Positions 17,427 through 26,702 of a stretch of 64,000 nt of DNA are shown here, piece by piece; within the stretch, counting starts at the first letter, position 1; every line of letters starts with the position of its first letter. The notes beneath the pieces were generated by a model. The model saw only the letters and a list, made by a program, of their open reading frames with translations. It did no database searches and was not told where the DNA came from. Location: contig CAVONV010000004.1 of NCBI GenBank assembly GCA_963697355.1, forward strand, positions 62,001-126,000. Direction: 5' to 3'. Position numbers and translations under genes: made by a program. This DNA comes from CAVONV01 sp963697355. GTDB lineage: Bacteria; Acidobacteriota; Vicinamibacteria; Marinacidobacterales; DATDRI01.

Positions 17427-19093
17427 ATGTCGAATTACCTGCCAATAGTGTTTGCTGCCGCTCTTCTCTCCATACCGATACCGGCCGGTGCGCAGCAAAT
17501 CACGCTTCTTCAAACCAGCGATGTTCACGGACACATCTACCCCTTCGACTATTTTCGCAATCAACCCGCCGATATAGGACTCGCCCGGATGGCTACCTGG
17601 GTCGAAATGGTCCGTGCCGAGGGGCACCCCGTGCTCCTGCTCGATGCCGGGGACACCATCCAGGGCTCGGCGTTGGCCTACTATCACCACCGGCACAATC
17701 CGGTTCCTCCCGAGCCCACCATGAAGGTCATGAGTCACATGGGCTTTGACGCCATGACCGTGGGCAATCACGAGTTCAACTTCGGTTTAAAAGCCATCGA
17801 CAAATCGGCGCGCGAGGCTGGCTTTCCGTGGCTTTCCGCCAACATTATTAATAACGATGACGGGTCTCCCTACTTCGCACCCTATATTGTCAAGGAGCTG
17901 GAAGGGATTCGAGTGGGAATCCTTGGACTGACGACACCCAACATACCCAACTGGGAGACGCCGGATCATTACACGGGTCTCGGTTTTCTCGACACCGTGG
18001 AGACGGCCCGCCGATACGTCCCCCTTTTGAGGGAGGAAGAAAAGGTGGACACGGTCATCGTTCTCACCCACCAGGCGCTCGAACGGGATTCTAGACAACG
18101 CGCCGTTCCAACGAGACCGAACATGAGAATCAGGTTTTTCGTCTGTTGACAGAAGTGCCCGGCATCGACGTGGTGCTCATGGGCCACTCGCATCGAGATG
18201 TTGAGCCCCGGGAAGTCGAAGACGTCGTGATTTGTGAGCCTGGCGGTTGGGGCGAAGCCTTGTGCCGCATTGATTTGTTCTTTGAAAAAGATCCTTCCGG
18301 AGACGTTCGGCTCGCGCGTTGGAGCGGTGAGCTTCTCCGGGCCGTCGATGTCGAAGAGCAGCAGGAAGTGCTCGACGTTGCCCGTAGTTACCACGAACAG
18401 ACCATGGCTTACATCGATAGTGTCATTGGAGAAGCGGCCGAAACGGTGTCTGCTGAGAATGCTCGTTTCCGAGACACTCCCCTCATGGATCTACTGCAAG
18501 GAGTCATGCTCGCGGAAAGCGGTGCCGATCTTTCTTTAGCCGCTCTTCTTCCACGCACCTTCGCGGGACTGCCGGCTGGACCCATCACGGTTCAGCAGAT
18601 TCTCTCCTTCTATATATACGATAATACGCTGGTTGTCCTCGAGGTGACGGGACGGGATATCAAAGAGGCCTTGGAGCAGGCCGCGAGATACTACGAAGAA
18701 GCAAGCCTTGAACCGAAAAGCGGTCGCCTTCAAATCGCGACGAATCCTCGAGTCGCGGGCTACAACTTCGACATCCTTGCCGGAGCTCAGTATCGGATCG
18801 ATCCGACTCGACCGGTGGGTGAACGCATACGCGATCTAACCTACCAGGGCAAACCCATGGAGCCGAACGCCGTGTTCAAACTAGTGACAACCAATTACCG
18901 AGCTGCCGGCGGTGGCAATTTTCGCATGTTGAAAGGGGCGAAAGTCGTTTGGCGGTCATCTGAAGAGATAAGAAACCTGTTGATAGAGAGCATCCGTCGA
19001 CGAGGCAGCATCACGCCGGCCTGCGACTACAATTGGGTCGTTGCCCCCGACGTCACTCCTCTCCCGTCAACTCGCAGACCGAGAGACCCGTAG
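17427..19093 (+). pseudogene. UshA/CpdB-family 5'-nucleotidase (metallophosphatase), frameshifted
   Basis: The product has a signal peptide ending near PAGAQQ. The calcineurin-like domain carries LLQTSDVHGHIYPFD, LLDAGDTIQGS, VGNHEFNFG and VVLMGHSHRD. The C-terminal nucleotide-binding domain (FRDTPLMDLLQGVM, QQILSFYIYDNTLVVLEVTG, VTTNYRAAGGGNFRM) continues in another frame. The shift lies about 18090-18125, where expected residues like LDNAPFNETEHENQVFRLL are split across frames. Periplasmic enzymes of this family dephosphorylate nucleotides or UDP-sugars. The remaining sequence is well conserved, so the damage is recent or an assembly error. Confidence 0.87.
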
Positions 19094-19144
19094 CAAGTCT
19101 TTCTGCTCTGCGTTTCACGTGAGCCGCAAGAGCTCTCGGGCGGG

Positions 19145-20374
19145 CTATTCCCTGCGGTAGGGTGTCTTGAGGAATTGGCCCGCCTTTTTGTGGGCACCTT
19201 CCACGTCGTCAAACTTCTGAACCTCTCGGTATTGAGCCATGGCTTCTTGGCGTTGACCCAAGAGATCCAGGATTTCACCTGCTCTCAGGTGTGAGAGAGT
19301 CTTTTCGCGCTTCAAGGTGCGAGGATCATCGGCCGCTCGCTCGTACAACTCGAGCGCTAGCTGTATCTTGCCCTGGCTCCGGAGCCTTGTGGCGACGTTG
19401 AATCGAAAACTCCCTATCGGTAGCATCTGGTAGTTTTTCTTTAGCTCTTCTGCCGAACGCAATACGTCCATATATGTCGTTGCCGCTCGCTCTTGGTCTT
19501 TCATCGCGTCGTAGATCTGAGCCTGGTTCAGATGGAACAGGAAGTTCTCCGGGAACCGTCGGTGCATCTGCTGCGCCATTTCGAGTGAGTACTCGTATTG
19601 CTCTTCCCTTACGTAGAGAACCATGAGTAACAACCGGGCCTCGTTGCTAACGAAGCGGCTGTTCTCCGCCGCAAGGATGAGATATTCGAATCCACGGGCC
19701 TCGTTTCCCCGGAGGCCGGCAATACTGGCGATCCATTTGACGTACCAAGGCAAATTGCTCAAGACATACTCATAGGTGCCGACCGTCAAATAGGAGTCGT
19801 AAAACTCCGGGTCTTCATCGATGATGGCCTTCTGGTATTGATAGGCCTTTTTCCCGTGCTTGAGGGCTTTCATGTAGCTGCGCTCGATGGTGAAAGCGTA
19901 AACGCCGAGCGCTCCCTCGAGGGCGCCGAGATAGTACCGGCCTTCCATGTTGCCCGGATGCTTCTCTAAGTGCTTTTCGGCTCTCTTTCTGCACTCCTCG
20001 ATCCCAGAGAAAAACGCTTGTCGATCATCCTCGGGCATTTGTCGTTCCGTGGGCTTTGTAAAGTGGCTCGGGGAGATGAAGTGGTCAAGCTCGAAGTCTT
20101 GGCGGACGTAAAGCTCCTGTAGCCAGTGGGCTACTGCTCCAGCCAAGTGAGGTCCGGGATGGTCGGGATAGCGCTTTGCGAGAATGTCATAAGCGGCAAT
20201 GGCTTGGTTGTATTCGATTCGGTAGACGTGGTTCAGAGCAACTCGGCTGGCTTGTATGTACTCTTCGCTGAGAAACGTCTCCGCTTGAACGGCCTCGGCT
20301 ATGGGTGGGAGGAACGCGAAGACGAAAACTGCGAGGACGAGACGCATAAGGATCTTCTGCATTATCTCAACCAT
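19145..20374 (-). CDS. Secreted tetratricopeptide-repeat protein
   Basis: The product has about 409 residues, from ATG 20374 (or the internal ATG 20362, slightly better placed after TGAG). The signal peptide is RLVLAVFVFAFLPPIAEAVQ. The rest is helical repeats: YNQAIAAYDILAKRYPDHPG, KHLEKHPGNMEGRYYLGALE, YEYSLEMAQQMHRRFPENFL, QLALELYERAADDPRTLKRE, and a last QEAMAQYREVQKFDD. It is a scaffold-type periplasmic protein of unknown partner. From 20375 to 20765 I see no convincing gene. Confidence 0.8.
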   Translation of the reverse strand: MVEIMQKILMRLVLAVFVFAFLPPIAEAVQAETFLSEEYIQASRVALNHVYRIEYNQAIAAYDILAKRYPDHPGPHLAGAVAHWLQELYVRQDFELDHFISPSHFTKPTERQMPEDDRQAFFSGIEECRKRAEKHLEKHPGNMEGRYYLGALEGALGVYAFTIERSYMKALKHGKKAYQYQKAIIDEDPEFYDSYLTVGTYEYVLSNLPWYVKWIASIAGLRGNEARGFEYLILAAENSRFVSNEARLLLMVLYVREEQYEYSLEMAQQMHRRFPENFLFHLNQAQIYDAMKDQERAATTYMDVLRSAEELKKNYQMLPIGSFRFNVATRLRSQGKIQLALELYERAADDPRTLKREKTLSHLRAGEILDLLGQRQEAMAQYREVQKFDDVEGAHKKAGQFLKTPYRRE

Positions 20375-20765
20375 ATCATGAACATGGAGAGGGGATGCAG
20401 AATAAAGAGGAACCTCATTAGCGGCAATGAAGTGAGCTGCAGCATGCTTCCGTTGAGGTTCGATTCGGCTCAATAGCCCCGATTCCTGCAGTTGGTGTGG
20501 ACAAGCCGGTCTGGTCAAATCAGTGCTCGTGCCTTTCGACCTCTATCGTTGGAAGTGTGTGAAAACGCTGCTACCCGGCCTATTAGGGGCTCATTGTCTG
20601 CCTGCAACCTGTTCCGCCTCGCCTCAATCCACAAAGCCAGAAAAGCCGGCCGAAGGCTCAGAGCAAGACCCATTGTGGAACCGCCTGACGCTTTGGTGTA
20701 GGCTTCGTAAACACCCAGCTGGCCACCTCGATTGAGAGTTACTCAGAGGAAAAGGAGAAGAACTC

Positions 20766-21396
20766 ATGATGCAAGGAAGAACAATCGTCCGATGGGCTTC
20801 CGCCGGGGCCATCGCCATAGCGCTCACATTGGCTTTCATGCCGGCTGCTCAGGCACAGGAGAAGACAAGGGAGAGCTTCAGTGCTTTTGCCGTTGCCATG
20901 GGAACCTCGAATCCCCCAGTCCTACCTCCTGGCCAAACGACCACCTTTCAAATCACCATCACGCGATGGACGACACCCGAAGAGCGCGACGCGCTCTTGG
21001 CCCAGTTGATTGAGAATGGACAAGAGGCATTGATTAAAGCTCTACAGAAGACGGAAGAGACCGGCTTTATCCGGGCCACTGGTCGAGCCGCGGCGCGGAG
21101 CACCTTCCCGAGCGAGCGTTTGCGCTATGCCTTTCAGTTCCCTGGCGAAGAGGGTAGACGTCGCATCGTACTTGCACTGGATCGTCCGAATCTCGATGTG
21201 GGAAGCGGCTAATAGACCCCGTTGGCGGGACTACGACATGACACTCATCGTGCTCGATGTAGACGCCGAAGGGAAGGGTGAAGGCCAACTTGCCATGGGA
21301 GTCAAGATGGGTGTCAACCAGGAGAAGAAACAACTGGTGATCGAGAATTTCGGCACCGAGCCCATTCGGCTCACAAGAGTGACCAAAACGAAATAG
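20766..21396 (+). pseudogene. Secreted hypothetical protein, one frameshift
   Basis: ATG 20766 follows AAAAGGAGAAGAACTC. The signal peptide ends near AAQAQEK. The body (AVAMGTSNPPVLPPGQTTTF, ITITRWTTPEERDALLAQLI, FQFPGEEGRRRIVLALDRP) switches frame near 21175-21195 to ISMWEAANRPRWRDYDMTLI and ends GTEPIRLTRVTKTK. The two halves read as one compact beta-rich protein of about 209 residues. It resembles unnamed acidobacterial secreted proteins; function unknown. Confidence 0.7.
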
Positions 21397-21413
21397 TTCT
21401 CTTTGGCTCGGCG

Positions 21414-21720
21414 ATGATTGAGTCGACTGACAGTCATGGGCCTGGCGGAGAGCACAGCCATGGTGAGTCGGCCTTTACGACGTGGCTGGATTCAACGTTG
21501 GCATTGGAGCAGGCCAAGGCCATCCGAGACGCTCTTGCCATGGCGAGACCCGAGGAAGAGGGCTTGTTCAAAGAGCGATTTGATGGCACTCGATGGCAAG
21601 CTCGAAGAGCTCGGTGTGAAGAGTGTGGTTTTCGACCCATGCGGCAACAAACCGAGCCAGGGGGATTTCAACTCGCTCATGGAGAGCAATATTGCTAGTT
21701 TAGAGCAAGTTCTTATGTGA
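21414..21720 (+). pseudogene. C-terminal relic of a ZnuA/TroA-type metal-binding lipoprotein
   Basis: One frame reads HSHGESAFTTWLDSTLALEQ and AKAIRDALAMARPEEEGLFK, like the His-rich and WLDPxLA segment of zinc/manganese ABC-transporter binding proteins. After a shift near 21585 another frame gives LMALDGKLEELGVKSVVFDP and FNSLMESNIASLEQVL, like their C-terminus. The core (central metal site, ELE region) is missing. It appears to be the remnant of a metal uptake gene. Confidence 0.55.
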
Positions 21721-21942
21721 CTGTATTTGTAACTAAATATTTATAAACAAAAGCTTTGTGCCCGCCTCCTGGCCGAATCGGAGTGTGCTATCCAATGCCA
21801 AATGGGCCCAATCAATGCCTTATGGGGCCATTTGCGTGAAATCCTCTTTATTGCCATGATGCAGTCGGGTTAGGATTCAGCCCGGCCCCGGAGTATGTCC
21901 TGCCTCTCAGGATTGGAGCCGGTTAGGAAAGGAGTTTCTTTG

Positions 21943-23220
21943 ATGGCGGATCAAGCAACCCAGGAAAAGGGCGAACAAACCGCAGCCCCGTTCCGGATAG
22001 ACGTCAAACTGCACGATGTTTTGATGGAAGCCCCCGTTGAGGAGAGGTCGAAGTTGGTGCCTGACGGCCCGGCGTTGACCCTTCCCGAGCCGGTTTACCC
22101 GCAAAGAACATACGAAGGTGAGCTCGACAAGACCGCCTACCAGCACTTGAACGCTCGGAGGGTCTGGAATGCTTGGGCCAAGCCGTATTTTGCCTCGCGG
22201 TCGCTCAAGAACCGCAAGGAATTGCGGCCCATCATCGCTTACCTCTTCACGGAGTGGAAGTGCAACTTGAGCTGCCACTACTGCTGGGCTTTCGACAACC
22301 GCGTCAAAGGTATGAACGAAGACGTAGCAAGGCGCTCCATCGACTGGCTGCACTCGACCGGCAATCGCGTTCTGGCGCTGATGGGTGGTGAGCCTCTGTT
22401 GCGGCCTCAGTTCATCCACAAGATTACGGATTACGCCGCCAAGAAGGGCTTTTTTGTCTACGTGCCGACCAACGGCCGTTTGATGCGCCCCGACGTGATC
22501 GATCGTCTTGGTGACGCAGGCGTTTCGACCTTCAACATCGCCATCGATGCCATCAAGGACAGTCCTGAGCTCCCCAAGGCTTTCGAGCCGATAAAGGAGA
22601 ACTTCGAATATTGTGTGAAGACGCAACACAAATACGGCCACACGATTGCCATCAACACGAACATCTGCCGCAACAACATGGATGACGTGAAACGCCTTGC
22701 CGACCTGGCGCTCGACTACGACGTCTCGATCGACTTCCATATCAACGAAGAGCCGATGATCGAGCAGGAGCACTTCAACGATCGGCTCGATGAGAATGCG
22801 ACCTTCCTGCGGAAGCAAGACTGGGAGCGGGTCGATGAGCTCCTGGACTGGATCATCGACCGTCACAAGGGCGGCCAGCGGATCGTGAATCCCCTCTCGC
22901 ACCTTCAGCAGATGAAGGACTTGATGCGGGGTGGCGTGGAGCCTTGGGCGTGCCGTGCGGGGCATAACATGCTGATCATCCGGATGGACGGTACCTTGGC
23001 ACCTTGTTTCCCCATGTACTCGGCCACTCACGACTGGGGTGTGGTGGGCGACCACAAGTTCGAGCACGAGCAGCTCGACGAGATGAAGAAAGAATGCACG
23101 AAGCAATGCCTGTCGACCTGCAACTACATCTTGGGCTTCTGCTATAACACGCGCCGCGTGGCTTGGTGGGGCTTGAAACAGGCCATGCGCGGATTCAAGG
23201 GAGTGAGTGGAAGCTTTTAG
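21943..23220 (+). CDS. Radical SAM protein with SPASM-like C-terminal cysteines
   Basis: The product has 425 residues; the start at 21943 follows AAAGGAG. The [4Fe-4S] motif CxxxCxxC is in FTEWKCNLSCHYCWAFD, followed by the GGEP motif (LMGGEPLLRPQF) and a radical-SAM TIM barrel. The C-terminal part has CRAGHNMLIIRMDGTLAPCF and CTKQCLSTCNYILGFC, the arrangement of auxiliary-cluster SPASM/twitch domains. Such enzymes often modify peptides or small metabolites; no precursor peptide is evident next to it. A clean terminator follows at 23311, so it is probably monocistronic. A 399-codon antisense open frame is a codon-bias shadow. Confidence 0.88.
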   Translation: MADQATQEKGEQTAAPFRIDVKLHDVLMEAPVEERSKLVPDGPALTLPEPVYPQRTYEGELDKTAYQHLNARRVWNAWAKPYFASRSLKNRKELRPIIAYLFTEWKCNLSCHYCWAFDNRVKGMNEDVARRSIDWLHSTGNRVLALMGGEPLLRPQFIHKITDYAAKKGFFVYVPTNGRLMRPDVIDRLGDAGVSTFNIAIDAIKDSPELPKAFEPIKENFEYCVKTQHKYGHTIAINTNICRNNMDDVKRLADLALDYDVSIDFHINEEPMIEQEHFNDRLDENATFLRKQDWERVDELLDWIIDRHKGGQRIVNPLSHLQQMKDLMRGGVEPWACRAGHNMLIIRMDGTLAPCFPMYSATHDWGVVGDHKFEHEQLDEMKKECTKQCLSTCNYILGFCYNTRRVAWWGLKQAMRGFKGVSGSF

Positions 23221-23262
23221 TGGCTACAGGGCGCAGCCGTCAGCGATGAGCGCCCTGCACTA

Positions 23263-23302
23263 GGAAATCAAGAATCAAACTCGGGAATTCAAGAATAGGA
23301 AT
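23263..23302. repeat. 8-bp periodic intergenic array (d)
   Basis: GGAAATCA-AGAATCAA-ACTCGGGA-ATTCAAGA-ATAGGAAT, a diverged array after the radical SAM gene, in the same orientation relative to the upstream gene as arrays (b), (g) and (h). Confidence 0.65.
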
Positions 23303-23310
23303 TGATGGTC

Positions 23311-23338
23311 CGGGTGGAAAACGCCCGTGCCGTTTTTT
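23311..23338 (+). terminator. Rho-independent terminator of the radical SAM gene
   Basis: CGGGTG-GAAAA-CGCCCG forms a 6-bp stem with a GAAAA loop, followed after TGCC-G by six T residues (23333-23338). It stands between convergent genes. Confidence 0.8.
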
Positions 23339-23339
23339 G

Positions 23340-23546
23340 TTAGAGCTCGAAGGGTTCGTAGCCTTCGTGCGTGCCGCGACGGCGTAAGGCTTCGTGGGAA
23401 ACTCTTAAGCGGGAAAGAGCCCGGACAAAGCTCGACATATCCGTTTGACCGGCTTTTCGAGCTTGCCGGAGAGCCTCAATATCCTCCTCCGTTGTCGGAA
23501 GGTCCTGCTCCAAGCTCGTTAGCTCGAGATCATTCTTCGATTTCAT
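23340..23546 (-). CDS. Small protein coupled to an AbiEii-like nucleotidyltransferase
   Basis: The product has 68 residues (MKSKNDLELTSLEQDLPTTE, then EDIEALRQARKAG and RRRGTHEGYEPFEL). Its start overlaps the end of the nucleotidyltransferase gene by 17 bases. It is mostly charged helix without a recognised domain. The overlap suggests a two-gene unit, possibly a toxin-antitoxin-like pair in which this is the partner or a DNA-binding subunit. Confidence 0.6.
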   Translation of the reverse strand: MKSKNDLELTSLEQDLPTTEEDIEALRQARKAGQTDMSSFVRALSRLRVSHEALRRRGTHEGYEPFEL

Positions 23547-24117
23547 GAAACCGTTTCTCGAGACCGTGTTTCTCGAAGTACCCAAGGACCTCGGCTTGGT
23601 CGACACCGTCGAGTGTGTAGAGATGACGGATGTCCGCCAGCTCCTGTTGCGTTCTCTCCGGAGCGTTTTTCATGGCGAGAACTTTCATCGCGATGAGATG
23701 TTCGGGCCTTGGCACCGGCATCGGCCCGGCGGGGCCTTCTTCGTAACGAACCGCCCCAAACAGTTTACGACTGGATTCTCCTCTGACGTAGACAAAGTGG
23801 ATACGACCTAGGTCAGGTTCTGGATGAAGGTGATTCGAATATCCAGAGGACCGGTGGAGCGTTTCATAACCCAAGGAATCGAGGTAGTCGATAGTGGAAC
23901 GCTGAGCCCGTTCGTCGGCGGCGAAGTCCAAGTCGAGCGTCGTTCGGTAGAAGCCGTAGGCGAACAACTTCCATCCGCCGACCACAGCATACGGGTAGTT
24001 GTGGTCCTCCATGAAACGGGCGACCAAGCGGTAAACTCGCTCGAAATCCAAAGGTTGTGTCCTCGAGCTAAGGATATCATGTGGCGGTAGGTGTATGGTC
24101 AGGGCGCCGGTCGTCAT
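23530..24117 (-). CDS. AbiEii/DUF6036-like nucleotidyltransferase
   Basis: The product has 195 residues. The polymerase-beta nucleotidyltransferase core is visible as YAVVGGWKLFAYGFYRTTLD with LDF (GG...R.T.D.D, metal-binding aspartates), then PEHLIAMKVLAMKNAPERTQ and a helical end. This pattern is shared by AbiEii toxins and related antiphage or MenT-like tRNA nucleotidyltransferases. The downstream overlapping gene would be its partner. Whether it is a toxin, an antitoxin or an orphan enzyme is open. Confidence 0.7.
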   Translation of the reverse strand: MTTGALTIHLPPHDILSSRTQPLDFERVYRLVARFMEDHNYPYAVVGGWKLFAYGFYRTTLDLDFAADERAQRSTIDYLDSLGYETLHRSSGYSNHLHPEPDLGRIHFVYVRGESSRKLFGAVRYEEGPAGPMPVPRPEHLIAMKVLAMKNAPERTQQELADIRHLYTLDGVDQAEVLGYFEKHGLEKRFHEIEE

Positions 24118-24268
24118 TCATGGGCGCCCTGAAAGGAGAATTCAAGAATAAGAGTTGGATATCACGCGTCAGAAAGAAGGGGTTCTGTCCCTTTTTTTCC
24201 TGTTGCGATGGGGCGGATAGGATGAGATTTGTCGTCTCTAACAAAGAGACGGTTCCCTCTGTATACAC

Positions 24269-24982
24269 ATGCTGGTCGAAGCATCTTTGTCGAAAAGCGC
24301 CATCGTACGTTCCTCGCAGGATCTCCCGCGGGAAGACCGCCCCCGAGAGAAGCTCCTTTCTCGAGGAGCCGAGACTCTTGGGAACAACGAGCTGCTTGCA
24401 GTGCTCATCGGAACGGGGATAAGGACCTCGTCGGCGCTAGAGCTCGCGAACCAGATTCTGATGACCACAGGCGGGCTGAAAGAACTGGCTGGGTTTTCCG
24501 CTGAGGCTTTGGCTCGTCTCAGAGGTCTCCGCTCGGCGCGAGCCGCTCAGCTCCTGGCTGCCCTCGAATTGGGACGTAGGGCGGTGAGCGAGCGGGATAC
24601 AGCTCGTCCGGTGTTCAGAACACCGGATGACGCAGGTCGATATCTATTGCCACGGTTCAGCACCAAATCAGTCGAGGAGTTTGGCTTGCTCGTTCTCGAT
24701 ACTCGGAACCGACTCAAGAGGAGTCAGATCGTTTCGAAGGGCAGCCTGAATGGTAGCTTGGTCCATCCTCGTGAGGTCTATCGGGAAGCCGTGGCGCTAC
24801 AGGCAGCCGGACTCATTCTCTTCCACAATCATCCTTCGGGAGATCCGAGTCCATCACGCGAAGATCTCGATCTCACTCGGCGGTTGCGAGAAGCCGGAAA
24901 GATTATGGGTATCGAAGTGCTCGATCACATCATTCTTGGTACGGGTACGTACGTCAGTCTCAAAGAGAAAGGGTTGCTTTGA
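24269..24982 (+). CDS. radC: RadC-family JAB/MPN-domain protein
   Basis: The product has 237 residues. The N-terminal HhH region (EDRPREKLLSRGAETLGNNE, RLRGLRSARAAQLLAALELG) precedes the JAB metal site His186-Asn-His188 in ILFHNHPSGDPSPSREDLDL, with the C-terminal ILGTGTYVSLKEKGLL. It is full length and typical. RadC proteins are widespread; the original DNA-repair role is doubtful. First of a long plus-strand run that ends at RNase P RNA. Confidence 0.92.
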   Translation: MLVEASLSKSAIVRSSQDLPREDRPREKLLSRGAETLGNNELLAVLIGTGIRTSSALELANQILMTTGGLKELAGFSAEALARLRGLRSARAAQLLAALELGRRAVSERDTARPVFRTPDDAGRYLLPRFSTKSVEEFGLLVLDTRNRLKRSQIVSKGSLNGSLVHPREVYREAVALQAAGLILFHNHPSGDPSPSREDLDLTRRLREAGKIMGIEVLDHIILGTGTYVSLKEKGLL

Positions 24983-24998
24983 TAGAAATCAGGAAATC

Positions 24999-25054
24999 GG
25001 GTACTCGAGTTCTCGGGTTCTTGAATTCCTGAATTCCTGAGTTCTTGAATTCCC
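24999..25054. repeat. 8-bp periodic intergenic array (f), seven units
   Basis: GGGTACTC-GAGTTCTC-GGGTTCTT-GAATTCCT-GAATTCCT-GAGTTCTT-GAATTCCC, 17 bases after the radC stop. It is the longest uninterrupted array in the window. A short oppositely read stretch (AAATCAGGAAATCGG) precedes it at 24986-25000. Confidence 0.9.
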
Positions 25055-25161
25055 GCCCCCGCCGCACCCTTTTTTCGGCGGCGGCTACCGGGTCCTGACT
25101 CTCCGTTTCAAGTGGTCTATAATTCACGGTCCAAGGGTTTCTCGGACAATGATCGGGGCGT

Positions 25162-26352
25162 ATGGACATGACTGAAAAGCCGTTGCTGTATTTGGACTGC
25201 GTGGGTGGGGCCAGTGGGGACATGACTCTAGGTGCCCTAATCGACATGGGAGTCTCCCCAAGGAAGCTGACCGAAGAGCTCGCCAAACTCAAGGTTCGTG
25301 GCTTTCAGTTGAAGGTCTCCAAAGCTTCACGCTCAGGCATACGCGGGACCCGCCTTCGGGTTGACACGCCTCGAGATCGAGGGTACCGGCATCTGTCGGA
25401 CTTTACTCGTATCATCGATCGGAGCCGCCTTACGACCACCGCAAAAGAAAAGTCTATGGAGCTTTTCCGCCGGATATTCGCTGCCGAAGCGCGTGTTCAT
25501 GGCGCTCGTATCGATAGAGTTCACCTCCACGAATTGGGCTCCCTCGATACCTTGGTCGACGTCGTCGGGACGGTTCTTGCGATGGAGATACTCGGCTATC
25601 CCGATGTCGAGTGTTCGCCCGTCAACGTCGGAGACGGCGTCGTCCAGACCGAACACGGCATCATGCCCGTACCGGCCCCTGCGACCGCTCACCTGCTCAA
25701 AGGCGTTCCGGTGTATTCAGACGGGTCCGGTTTCGAGCGCACCACACCGACCGGTGCGCTACTCGTTTCAGGTCTTGCCCGTCGTTTTGGACCATGGCCG
25801 GTGATGACACTCGAGAGAATCGGATACGGAATCGGCGGCAAGGACCCCAAGGAGGGACGACCGAACCTGTTGCGAGTGGCGATGGGAAAGCGATTGGATC
25901 GCCAATCCGAGGTCATACTCGCGATCGAAGCGACCATCGACGATATGAGCCCCGAACTCATCGGACATGTCACTGAGTGTCTCTTTGATAGCGGGGCTTT
26001 GGACGTATTTGTTACCCCGGTCCAAATGAAGAAGAACCGTCCCGGGTTCAACTTGACGGTGATGTCGGACCTCGGCCGACGGCGGGACTTGGTGGACATT
26101 CTGTTTGCTGAGACGACCACGCTCGGCATTCGTTTTCATGAAGTTCAGAGAGAAGTTCTTCAACGCAAGGTCGTCAAGGTCTCGACTCGGTTTGGAAAAG
26201 TGTCGATCAAGCTTGGACTCTCTGGAAACAAAGTTCTGAATGCGGCACCGGAGTATGAGGACTGCCGCCGACTCTCGAAATCCAAACGTGTGCCAGTGAA
26301 AGAAGTCCAGCAAGCGGCATTGGCTAAGTACCACAAAGGGGGCAAGAAGTGA
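25162..26352 (+). CDS. larC: LarC, nickel insertion enzyme for the NPN pincer cofactor
   Basis: The product has 396 residues. The N-terminal signature LYLDCVGGASGDMTLGALID, then VHLHELGSLDTLVDVVGTVL and PTGALLVSGLARRFG, define LarC (DUF111). The C-terminal half (IEATIDDMSPELIGHVTECL, DVFVTPVQMKKNRPGFNLTV) is the CTP-dependent nickel-loading part. In Lactobacillus larC needs a programmed frameshift; here it is one uninterrupted frame. No larA, larB or larE is present in the window. Its stop overlaps the next start (GTGA). Confidence 0.92.
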   Translation: MDMTEKPLLYLDCVGGASGDMTLGALIDMGVSPRKLTEELAKLKVRGFQLKVSKASRSGIRGTRLRVDTPRDRGYRHLSDFTRIIDRSRLTTTAKEKSMELFRRIFAAEARVHGARIDRVHLHELGSLDTLVDVVGTVLAMEILGYPDVECSPVNVGDGVVQTEHGIMPVPAPATAHLLKGVPVYSDGSGFERTTPTGALLVSGLARRFGPWPVMTLERIGYGIGGKDPKEGRPNLLRVAMGKRLDRQSEVILAIEATIDDMSPELIGHVTECLFDSGALDVFVTPVQMKKNRPGFNLTVMSDLGRRRDLVDILFAETTTLGIRFHEVQREVLQRKVVKVSTRFGKVSIKLGLSGNKVLNAAPEYEDCRRLSKSKRVPVKEVQQAALAKYHKGGKK

Positions 26353-26699
26353 GTAGTGACGGTTCCACTCCCGAATTGATGTCCATCGACGAGTTCGCCC
26401 GGATCGACCTTCGCGTGGCCAAGGTTTTGGAGGCCGAACGGGTTCCCGATACAGATCGACTCGTTAAGCTACAAGTAGATATCGGCCGAGAGAAGCGCCA
26501 ACTCGTGGCGGGTATTGCGGAAGCCTACGAGCCCGAAGCTCTCGTGGGGAAGACCATTATTGTTGTGGCAAACTTGCAGCCGGCGCGTCTGCGTGGTGTC
26601 GAGTCGCAAGGAATGCTGCTCGCCGCCTCACCGGAAGGTGGAAAGCCCATTTTGGCAACCTTCGAGACCGAAGTGCCTCCCGGAGCAAAAGTCAGGTAG
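26349..26699 (+). CDS. tRNA-binding OB-fold protein (MetG C-terminal/CsaA-like)
   Basis: The product has 116 residues and starts with GTG overlapping the larC stop. It is a stand-alone EMAP/MetRS C-terminal domain: IDEFARIDLRVAKVLEAERV, DTDRLVKLQVDIGREKRQLV, AGIAEAY, VVANLQPARLRGVESQGMLL. It probably binds the outside corner of tRNA and may act in trans with methionyl-tRNA synthetase, or as a CsaA-like chaperone. Confidence 0.88.
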   Translation: MSSDGSTPELMSIDEFARIDLRVAKVLEAERVPDTDRLVKLQVDIGREKRQLVAGIAEAYEPEALVGKTIIVVANLQPARLRGVESQGMLLAASPEGGKPILATFETEVPPGAKVR

Positions 26700-26702
26700 A
26701 GT

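Noticed and set aside
20523..20735. 70-codon open frame as a small lipoprotein gene
   Set aside because: There is no ribosome site and no proper signal peptide; the resemblance is limited to a few residues.
21907..23106. 399-codon antisense open frame over the radical SAM gene
   Set aside because: It mirrors the codon bias of a strongly supported gene, has low-complexity His/Val/Leu content and no ribosome site.
24177..24198. AAGGGG...CCCTT with T-run as a rho-independent terminator
   Set aside because: No plus-strand gene ends upstream of it and the stem is only five pairs; it lies in the radC leader and may be chance.
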